DNA of 14,194 nt from Acidobacteriota bacterium (lineage in GTDB: Bacteria > Acidobacteriota > Terriglobia > Terriglobales > Acidobacteriaceae). Both the position numbers and the translations under genes were made by a program. Numbering within the stretch: the stretch's first letter is position 1; every line of letters starts with the position of its first letter. The notes under the pieces were generated by a model. It saw nothing but the letters and a program-made list of their open reading frames with translations. It was not told the DNA's origin and searched no databases. The stretch lies in contig JAKAAZ010000082.1 of NCBI GenBank assembly GCA_021802085.1, positions 1-14,194 of the forward strand, given 5' to 3'. Positions 8,487-14,194 of the stretch are shown one piece after another.

Positions 8487-8500
8487 AAGGGGGGGTCTTG
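8487..8500 (+). promoter_or_regulatory. Ribosome binding site with G7 run and TTG start codon
   Basis: AAGG followed by more G (seven G in a row, 8489-8495) sits directly before TTG at 8498. In frame there is a TAA at 8486-8488, and no ATG or GTG lies between it and the conserved N-terminal residues, so TTG is the only sensible start. Confidence 0.6.
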
Positions 8501-9316
8501 GGAGACGTTGGAAAGACAATTCGCCTCAATCGGATTTTGCGGGGGCCAGGACGCGGTTCCCTGGTGGTTGCGTTCGACCACGCGCTGGTATTGGGGCCAA
8601 TACGCGGGACGGAAAATCCAATTCATCAAATTAGGCAGTTTGCCGATGCCGATGCCGGTGTGGATGGAATTCTGCTCAACCTGGGCCTGCTACGCCACTG
8701 CGCGGAATCTCTAGGCCCAGGCAGGACGCCAGGAATCATTGCGCGGATTGATTGGACGACGGTGTGGAATTCCCTATCGGAAGGTGCAGGCGGACTGCTT
8801 CGCAGTTGTATGTTGGCAACGCCGGAAGAGGCGCTTCGCCAGGGCGCCGATGCGGTGCTGACGTATATGGTGGTGGGCACAGGGGATGCCGACTTCGAGG
8901 CCAAGGAGGTTGAGCGCAATGCTCGAGTTGCCCGCGAGTGTGAACAGATCGGAATTCCGCTGATTGTGGAGACGCTGGCGCGAGGTAAAGGGGTGGAAAA
9001 CCCAGGCGATTCCAAGTGGTTGAAACTCCACACACGGATGGCCGTGGAGTTGGGAGCCGATGTGATCAAGACGGATTATGCCGGCAGCGTAGCGGCGATG
9101 CGGTCCGTGGTTGAGGAGTGCCCGATTCCAATTCTGGTGCTTGGCGGGAGCCGGAATGCTGCCGCATTGGATGTGGTTCGCGGAGCAGTCAAGGCTGGGG
9201 CTGCAGGCGTTTTCTTTGGCCGCAATGTTTTCCAGGCTGATGATATGCTGGCATTTTTGCGGCAGGCGCGTGCAGTATTGGATCATGCCGATGCGGGGGT
9301 GCTGGCGCAATCATGA
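8498..9316 (+). CDS. DhnA/LsrF-type class I aldolase
   Basis: The 272-residue TIM-barrel protein matches the DhnA family, which includes class I fructose-bisphosphate aldolases of archaeal type, LsrF and aminodeoxyheptulosonate synthases. It shows the N-terminal LVVAFDHALVLGP strand with the conserved Asp-His and the substrate-binding end GADVIKTDYAGS. K191 there is the expected Schiff-base lysine. The barrel ends with the phosphate-binding strands VLGGSR and GAAGVFFGRNVF. In this operon the likely job is retro-aldol cleavage of a phosphorylated ketose into two small fragments, in the cytoplasm. Sugar operons with a FucI-type isomerase and FGGY kinase more often carry a class II, zinc-dependent aldolase (FucA, RhaD), so this is an unusual partner. 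It is the first gene of the operon and starts with TTG; its stop overlaps the next start (ATGA). Substrate unknown. Confidence 0.85.
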   Translation: MGDVGKTIRLNRILRGPGRGSLVVAFDHALVLGPIRGTENPIHQIRQFADADAGVDGILLNLGLLRHCAESLGPGRTPGIIARIDWTTVWNSLSEGAGGLLRSCMLATPEEALRQGADAVLTYMVVGTGDADFEAKEVERNARVARECEQIGIPLIVETLARGKGVENPGDSKWLKLHTRMAVELGADVIKTDYAGSVAAMRSVVEECPIPILVLGGSRNAAALDVVRGAVKAGAAGVFFGRNVFQADDMLAFLRQARAVLDHADAGVLAQS

Positions 9317-10500
9317 CCACAGTGAAGAGTGAGCGAACCGACAGACTCGAGCGCGTGGGCGACCTGCTGGACGGGCGTCCTGGATTTCGTCTTACTGGCG
9401 AGTGGGGGCACGTCTCCATGCTCGAAGGCGGCGGCCACATTTGCGAGATGGTTTCGAATCGCCATCCCGGAATCAATCCGCTGTGGAGGCCAACGTGGAA
9501 GACGATGGAACCGTACCGGTACGACGTAACCACGGATGCTGCAACGTATGGTCCGCTGCCGGATGGGAGATTGCTGGCGGGGATTGCCGGACACAGTCTT
9601 AGCTTCGATTTTTTCGGGCCGCCTTCGGCCGACGAAATTGCAGCCGGACACAGCACGCACGGCGAGGCGCCTGCTATGCAGTGGAGCGTCTCCGCGGCAA
9701 AGGAGACCAGCGCGCCGACTGCCGAATTCAGATTGTCACTGCTGGAAGCAAGAATAGAATTTTCACGCAAACTCTCGATCGACCTACATGCTCCCGTGGT
9801 GTACATCGAGGAATCCGCTACAAACCTGATGAGCCTGGATCGTCCCATCTCCTGGAATGAGCACGTCACGCTGGGGCCTCCGTTTCTGGAATGTGGAACG
9901 ACCATCGTCGACATGCCTGCGACCAAATGCAGAGTTTCTTCCGAGAGTTTCAGTAGCAGTATGTTGGTGCATCCCGATGCCGACTTTGAATGGCCGATGG
10001 CGCCGGGGATGGATGGAAGTCAACACGATTTGCGAACGATGCCGGACAAAATTTACTCGCAATACACGGCCCAACTGCTCGATCCGCAGGTAGAGTTCGG
10101 GTATGTCGCTGCCGCGAACCCTAGATTGCAACTGTTGATGATTTATGTATTCCGTCGCGCGGATTTTCCATGGGTGGGGAACTGGGAAGAGCGCCTGGCG
10201 CGATCCCATGCACCATGGAACCAACAAGCCTTCTGCAGGGGCTTGGAATTCAGCACTACGCCATTTGCGATTCCCAGGCGAGAGACGATATCGCAAGGCC
10301 ATTTGTTCAATGAACCTACCTATTGCTGGCTGCCGGCAAAGGCGACGGTCAATCTTCGCTATATGGCCCTTCTCGTCGATGTGCCGGCGGACTTTCGGGG
10401 CGTCGATCGTGTGACGGTGGCAGAGAATGAAGTTCGCATAGTCGAGAGAAAAGCAGGACGAACCTTTTCGTCACCGGCGAGTGCATTTTTACAAAAATAA
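9313..10500 (+). CDS. Galactose-mutarotase-fold protein of unknown specificity (aldose epimerase-like)
   Basis: This 395-residue protein has no signal peptide. The pattern of many short beta segments, together with ISWNEHVTLGPPFLE (E183, H184 in the middle), resembles the active-site strand of aldose 1-epimerase-superfamily proteins. Other mutarotase-like features are the early GGHICEM and the late strand WNQQAFCRGLEFSTTPFAIPRRE. I do not recognise a characterised homolog, and the catalytic pair is not confirmed. Its start codon overlaps the aldolase stop by four bases, so translation of the two is probably coupled, and the product should act in the same pathway. It may interconvert sugar anomers before the isomerase, or be a non-catalytic sugar-binding relative. 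The next gene follows after 48 bases. Confidence 0.6.
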   Translation: MTTVKSERTDRLERVGDLLDGRPGFRLTGEWGHVSMLEGGGHICEMVSNRHPGINPLWRPTWKTMEPYRYDVTTDAATYGPLPDGRLLAGIAGHSLSFDFFGPPSADEIAAGHSTHGEAPAMQWSVSAAKETSAPTAEFRLSLLEARIEFSRKLSIDLHAPVVYIEESATNLMSLDRPISWNEHVTLGPPFLECGTTIVDMPATKCRVSSESFSSSMLVHPDADFEWPMAPGMDGSQHDLRTMPDKIYSQYTAQLLDPQVEFGYVAAANPRLQLLMIYVFRRADFPWVGNWEERLARSHAPWNQQAFCRGLEFSTTPFAIPRRETISQGHLFNEPTYCWLPAKATVNLRYMALLVDVPADFRGVDRVTVAENEVRIVERKAGRTFSSPASAFLQK

Positions 10501-10548
10501 AAACGTCCACGCGCTTGGCGAGTGATGGATGATCGTTAGGACAGCTGC

Positions 10549-12072
10549 ATGAGCCTGCTCGCGATTGATATAGGATCGAGTCGTTGCAAAGGAGTGTTGT
10601 TCTCTTCCTCAGGCGAGACCTTGGCGCAATGCACGCACTCGTACGCGCCGGAATTCCCCCAGCCATCGTTTGCGGAAATGAAGCCTGACGCTTTTCTGGA
10701 TGCCGTAACTGTCGTATCGCGGTCGATCTGCGGCTCACAACGTGAGGGTACGATTGAGGCTGTATGCCTCAGTTCTCACGGGGAAACTCTCATCCCTGTA
10801 GGCTCGGCTGGCGCGCCTCTTCGCTCTGCGATTTTGAATATTGATACGCGCGCATCGGAAGAAGCTGCGTGGTGCGAGCAGCAGATTGGTCGTAAGCATC
10901 TATTCGAACTGACCGGCCATACCTCTCACACCATGTATCCCGTGCCTAAGTTGCTATGGCTGCGCAAGCATGAACCGGAATTGTTTCAGGCTGGTACTCG
11001 TTTTCTTGGCGTCATCAGCTATATCCTTTTGCGACTTGGACTTCCTCCGTATATCGATTACTCGCTCGCCTCCAGGTTCATGGCCTTCGATATCCGCCAA
11101 AAATGCTGGTCGGATGAGATCTTGTCCCTTATTGGCATGGAGAAGGATTCCTTTCCAGTCCCAGTCCTCGCCGGAACAATCGCGGGGAAACTATCCCACG
11201 AGGCAGCCCGGCAACTTAGACTAAGTGCGGGCGCGTTGATGATTGTGGGTGGGCACGATCAGGCATGTGGTGCTGTGGGAGTGGGCGTTATTACTTCTGG
11301 AAAAGTCTTCGACTCGATAGGAACGTATGAGAGTATCGCGGCTACTTCCGATGAACCCCAGATTAGTGAGGAAGCACTGGACTATAGCCTGAATACGTAT
11401 TGCCATGTAATTCCGGACAAATACATTACGCTGGCGTATTTTCCGGCAGGCATCATGATCCATTGGTTTTCCGATCTTCTTCGTCCCCCGAATGCAGACG
11501 GGTTATCAAGTGAAGCAGAGGAGGCGTATTTGTCTGCGCTCGAGTTACTCGCGCCGGAGCAGCCAAGCGGCCTGCAGGTTGTGCCGCACCTGATTGGAAC
11601 TTGCAACCCTGATTTCAATCCGAACGCGCGGGGTGCAATCCTGGGACTTACAGCTAGCTCCCAGCGCGGTGATATCTACAAGGGAATCCTCGAAGGGATA
11701 GCCTGCGAACTTTCCGTCATGACCGACATTTTCGGGAAAATACTCAGCCAGTTTACGGACATCTATGCTACCGGAGGAGGAACACGGTCCCTGCTTGGCA
11801 TGCGGCTACGGTCCTCGATCGCCGAGCGCAGGTTCCACTTAATGAGCTGTCCGGAATCTGTGTGCCTTGGTGGCGCGATACTTGCCAGCGTAGCTGTTGG
11901 ACAGTATCCAACCATCTGTGAGGCGGTGAAGCAAATGGTTCGAGAGGAGAAGGTATTTGAGCCGGATCGTGACCTTACGCGCGCTTACCTTCCGATAAAG
12001 AAGCAATATGTCGAGTTAAATTCTCTGTTGAGCAGATTTGAAAGTCGTACAGCAACCCCGCAAATGAATTAG
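10549..12072 (+). CDS. FGGY-family carbohydrate kinase
   Basis: The 507-residue protein has the N-terminal ATP-phosphate loop of the FGGY/actin fold (LAIDIGSSRCKGVLF, D7) and the catalytic GHDQ motif at 235-238 (D237 as base) in GGHDQACGAVGVG. The C-terminal nucleotide-binding signature is present as YATGGGTRSLLGMRLRSSIA, followed by CLGGAILASVAVG. The length is normal. FGGY kinases phosphorylate ketoses, polyols or related compounds such as xylulose, ribulose, rhamnulose, fuculose, glycerol and AI-2; the sequence alone does not give the substrate. Between isomerase and aldolase, a ketose kinase role is most likely. The ribosome binding site AGGA lies at 10538-10541 with spacing 7. The stop codon TAG runs into the next gene's ribosome binding site. 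Confidence 0.92.
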   Translation: MSLLAIDIGSSRCKGVLFSSSGETLAQCTHSYAPEFPQPSFAEMKPDAFLDAVTVVSRSICGSQREGTIEAVCLSSHGETLIPVGSAGAPLRSAILNIDTRASEEAAWCEQQIGRKHLFELTGHTSHTMYPVPKLLWLRKHEPELFQAGTRFLGVISYILLRLGLPPYIDYSLASRFMAFDIRQKCWSDEILSLIGMEKDSFPVPVLAGTIAGKLSHEAARQLRLSAGALMIVGGHDQACGAVGVGVITSGKVFDSIGTYESIAATSDEPQISEEALDYSLNTYCHVIPDKYITLAYFPAGIMIHWFSDLLRPPNADGLSSEAEEAYLSALELLAPEQPSGLQVVPHLIGTCNPDFNPNARGAILGLTASSQRGDIYKGILEGIACELSVMTDIFGKILSQFTDIYATGGGTRSLLGMRLRSSIAERRFHLMSCPESVCLGGAILASVAVGQYPTICEAVKQMVREEKVFEPDRDLTRAYLPIKKQYVELNSLLSRFESRTATPQMN

Positions 12073-12082
12073 GAGTAAATGC

Positions 12083-13465
12083 GTGATTCAGCCAACCATT
12101 GGTTTTATTGTGTACGGTGTTCATAAGGACGGTCTGTTAGATCCCATGGGCAAGCCATTTATTGATGAGTCGATACTTGCCGCCGCGAAACGACAGCTCA
12201 TCGCCGCGGGCGTTCAGTTAGTCGAGTATCCAGTGGTTGTGGCGACCAAGGAAGAGGCGAAAGTTGCGCTACGCCAGATGAAGCGCGACGAGAAGGTCGA
12301 TGCGGTCATCCTGTTCTCTGGTACCTGGGTTTGGGCGGCGAACATGGTGGCCGCCATCCGAGAGTATGCCGCGACTGGCAAGGGAGTGTTGGTATGGACG
12401 CATCCCGGCTCGCAAGGTTGGAGGCCGGTCGGGGGGCTTGTCCTGCACGGTGGTCTGCTTGAGATTGGAGTGCCGCACAAGTTTGTTTATGGAGAAGTGG
12501 AAGCCAGCGAAACCATTGCGAGCATCGTCAGCTTTGCGCAAGCTGCACACTTGAAGAGCATGCTGAACCTTTCTACGATGGGTACGTTTGGCGGCCGGGG
12601 TATGGGCCAGACCTGCGGGGCGGCTGATCCATCGCAATGGATGCGAATGTTTGGGGTCGACATCGATTCTCGCGACACCACAGAAGTAATACGGACCGCC
12701 GAGCAAATTCCTCCGGAAGAAATCAAGCAACTCGGACCGCGGTTGAAGCAACTCTTCGGTTCTGTTCCGCCAGAGAATGTAGTGAATGAACGCTCGATCC
12801 GTCTCTACCTGGCGCTGAAACAGATTGTCGAGCGCGAGAGATTCGACTTCTACACCATTCAATCGTTCCCTGGGCTGGCGGATGATTACTCTGCCACGTG
12901 TTTTGCGCAAAGTATGATGTTGGAGGACGGCTATGGTACGTCCACGCTAGGAGATTTCAACACGGCCCTCACGGTTTTTCTGCTGACCAAGCTGAGTGAA
13001 GAGCGCGTCTACTACGGCGATCTCCAGCACATTGACAAGAAAACGAACGAGATCAAAATTATTGGAGACGGCGCCTGTCCGCCGTCGCTCGCCAGCAAAC
13101 TAGGACCTGCTGGATTTGCCGAACATGGCATTCCTACGGAAGGAGGGGCTGGCGGACTCTCCGTCAAGTTAGTTTGCAAGGCGGGGGAGGGGGTGTTGGC
13201 GCGTCTGGGCCGCGTGAACGGAGAGTTCACGATGGTACTCGTGCGTGCCAGCATCTTTGAACCTTCGAAGGATCAATTACAACAACGGCTACAGGAGTGC
13301 AACATACCATTCTGGCCGCATGGTTTTGTAACTGCGCACTGCGACATCGAAGCTCTCCTTCAAAACTGGACGAATGAATACGCGTGCCTTGGCTATGGGA
13401 AACATCTCTATGCGGCGATGGCCGACTTCTGCGACCTAACCGGCATTCGAACTGTTTTGCTGTGA
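12083..13465 (+). CDS. L-fucose/L-arabinose isomerase-like protein
   Basis: The 460-residue protein resembles the L-fucose isomerase-related family: the N-terminal Rossmann-like half (TIGFIVYGVHKDG; VDAVILFSGTW), a middle domain with SMLNLSTMGTFGGRGMGQ, and a C-terminal beta domain. Metal-site candidates from the family pattern are D291 (TLGDFN) and H419 (TAHCDI); I could not verify them by alignment. The family converts aldoses to ketoses using Mn2+ in the cytoplasm, which is the logical first step before the kinase. The start is GTG at 12083: AGGAG at 12071-12075 precedes it with spacing 7. The ATG at 12079 is in another frame and soon stops. It lies 10 bases after the kinase gene, clearly the same operon. 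Confidence 0.85.
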   Translation: MIQPTIGFIVYGVHKDGLLDPMGKPFIDESILAAAKRQLIAAGVQLVEYPVVVATKEEAKVALRQMKRDEKVDAVILFSGTWVWAANMVAAIREYAATGKGVLVWTHPGSQGWRPVGGLVLHGGLLEIGVPHKFVYGEVEASETIASIVSFAQAAHLKSMLNLSTMGTFGGRGMGQTCGAADPSQWMRMFGVDIDSRDTTEVIRTAEQIPPEEIKQLGPRLKQLFGSVPPENVVNERSIRLYLALKQIVERERFDFYTIQSFPGLADDYSATCFAQSMMLEDGYGTSTLGDFNTALTVFLLTKLSEERVYYGDLQHIDKKTNEIKIIGDGACPPSLASKLGPAGFAEHGIPTEGGAGGLSVKLVCKAGEGVLARLGRVNGEFTMVLVRASIFEPSKDQLQQRLQECNIPFWPHGFVTAHCDIEALLQNWTNEYACLGYGKHLYAAMADFCDLTGIRTVLL

Positions 13466-13500
13466 TCTACAACCGAGCTATGTTGGCTGAAGGAGTGAGT

Positions 13501-13626
13501 ATGAGCGCAACCATATCGTCAGTGCAAATGGAAGCACCCGTCGTCGATTTTCTCAGACTCATCTTCTACACCATGAAGGCGGAAGCTCCACTGTTTCAGC
13601 AGGTTGCGATTGTTAAAACGGCGTAG
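13501..13626 (+). pseudogene. Truncated fifth operon gene, N-terminal fragment of unknown function
   Basis: A strong ribosome binding site (AGGAG, 13491-13495, spacing 5) and ATG begin a 42-codon frame 35 bases after the isomerase stop. The start MSATISSVQMEAPVVDFLRL looks like a real N-terminus, but the frame stops at TAG 13624-13626, just where a transposase remnant on the other strand begins. The simplest reading is an operon gene cut by the insertion sequence, its last codons being insertion-sequence DNA. ATG 13480 is in frame but lacks this ribosome binding site. I do not recognise the family; a genuine small protein is possible. Confidence 0.5.
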
Positions 13627-13667
13627 TGACACGTTTTCTCTCCCTCTGCGCCGAACGGAAGCTGGGT

Positions 13668-14194
13668 TCAGCATGAGCGCAGCACCGGCGGCAGGGCTAC
13701 ACCGCAGGCTTGAAAGACCTTGCCCGTCACGCCCGGCGTCTGGCCGCGAAAAACGTACCCCTTGCCGTTGATCGCAACTTCCATCTCCACCAGGTTGTCC
13801 AGGTCCCGAACCACGTCGGCCTATTCCAGCTTCCACTGCTTGCGCGCCAAACGGTCATCGAGTTCCTTGCGCAACAGCAGCGCCAGAAACGAGCAAAACA
13901 CGTGCCCGCGAATCGTTTCGTCACACTTGTGATAAATCGGCCGGGTGTCCAGCAGCGACTTCATCGAGCGAAAAACATCTTCCACCATCCATAGTTGCTT
14001 GTACTTCAGCGCCACCTCCGGCGCAGGTAAGTCCATGTTGGTCGTCAACACCCACTTACCGTCGTAGCGTGCTTCCTGCTTGATTTTTTCCTCGTCCACG
14101 GCGAACTGCTTGCCGCCGGCGCGCAGGTATTTGCGGTACCCGTTGATGACAACCCGGTCGAAGCAGTGATATACAAAAGTGATATACAAAAACG
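13668..14194 (-). pseudogene. IS1634/IS4-family transposase, C-terminal part with in-frame stop
   Basis: The minus-strand frame is open from the right edge to a TAG at 13821-13823. It contains RYDGKWVLTTN, a family signature, and YKQLWMVEDVFRSMKS, the YREK-type motif with the catalytic glutamate (codon 13980-13982) and the lysine seven residues on. RPIYHKCDETIRGHVFCSFLALLL follows. After the TAG the same frame continues for 51 codons (ADVVRDLDNLVEMEVAINGK, then YVFRGQTPGVTGKVFQACGV) to a TGA at 13668-13670. This is the normal C-terminal tail of such transposases, so the TAG is a nonsense mutation inside the gene. The N-terminal half, with the first catalytic aspartate, is outside the window. 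The protein is probably not functional unless the stop is read through. Confidence 0.8.
14165..14191. repeat. 13-base tandem duplication at the right edge
   Basis: GTGATATACAAAA occurs twice head to tail (14166-14178 and 14179-14191), with the preceding A also in register. It lies within or just upstream of the transposase coding region. Thirteen is not a multiple of three, so if the duplication is recent and inside the gene it shifts the frame, adding to the decay of this transposase. Confidence 0.7.

Larger units (their letters stand above)
13627..14194 (-). mobile_element. Partial IS1634/IS4-type insertion sequence, running off the right edge
   Basis: The segment carries the 3' part of a DDE transposase on the minus strand. 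The left end of the element is not defined: I could not find its terminal inverted repeat or a target duplication because the other end lies outside the window. The boundary may be anywhere from about 13585 to 13667. Confidence 0.65.

Noticed and set aside
8498..12072. Aldolase plus FGGY kinase as an AI-2 (LsrF/LsrK) processing system
   Set aside because: The families match, but an L-fucose-isomerase-like enzyme and a mutarotase-like protein, with no Lsr transporter or LsrG, point to sugar catabolism instead.
12079..12126. ATG at 12079 as the isomerase start
   Set aside because: It is in a different frame and meets a stop after 15 codons; the GTG at 12083 is in the conserved frame with better spacing to AGGAG.

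Overview
The window reads as chromosomal DNA of a moderately GC-rich, Gram-negative-type bacterium. The style of the proteins (secreted two-domain M16 peptidase, M3 oligopeptidase, PAS histidine kinase, sugar operon with FGGY kinase and FucI-like isomerase) suggests an Acidobacteriota (Terriglobia-like) soil organism. That placement is inferred from memory of such proteins; no marker gene in the window proves it. I see no rRNA, tRNA or CRISPR array.

Left part (1-4136): the C-terminal three quarters of an M3 zinc oligopeptidase runs in from the left edge. It is followed by an orphan soluble PAS-domain sensor histidine kinase. Convergent to the kinase is an adrenodoxin-reductase/FprA-type NADPH:ferredoxin oxidoreductase, with a CRP/FNR-like palindrome about 40 bases before its start. 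Middle part (4137-7459): a 360-base divergent spacer leads to a large secreted M16 (pitrilysin-family) metallopeptidase with an active N-terminal and a degenerate C-terminal half. A gene-free stretch of about 310 bases follows.

Right part (7460-13626): a DeoR-family repressor gene is divergent from an apparent sugar-catabolic operon, which has a good sigma70-type promoter. The order is a DhnA/LsrF-type class I aldolase (TTG start behind a run of seven G), a mutarotase-fold protein (4-base overlap with the aldolase), an FGGY carbohydrate kinase, and an L-fucose/L-arabinose-isomerase-like protein (GTG start). Together these could make a full pathway: anomer or substrate handling, aldose-to-ketose isomerisation, phosphorylation, and retro-aldol cleavage, under a repressor sensing a phosphorylated sugar. 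The substrate is unknown and no transporter lies in the window. A further operon gene starts at 13501 with a good ribosome binding site but ends after 42 codons, next to an insertion sequence.

Right edge (about 13630-14194): the 3' part of an IS1634/IS4-type DDE transposase on the minus strand, decayed by an in-frame TAG stop and carrying a 13-base tandem duplication near the edge. The most interesting parts are the uncharacterised sugar operon, its divergent control region, and its apparent truncation by the insertion sequence.
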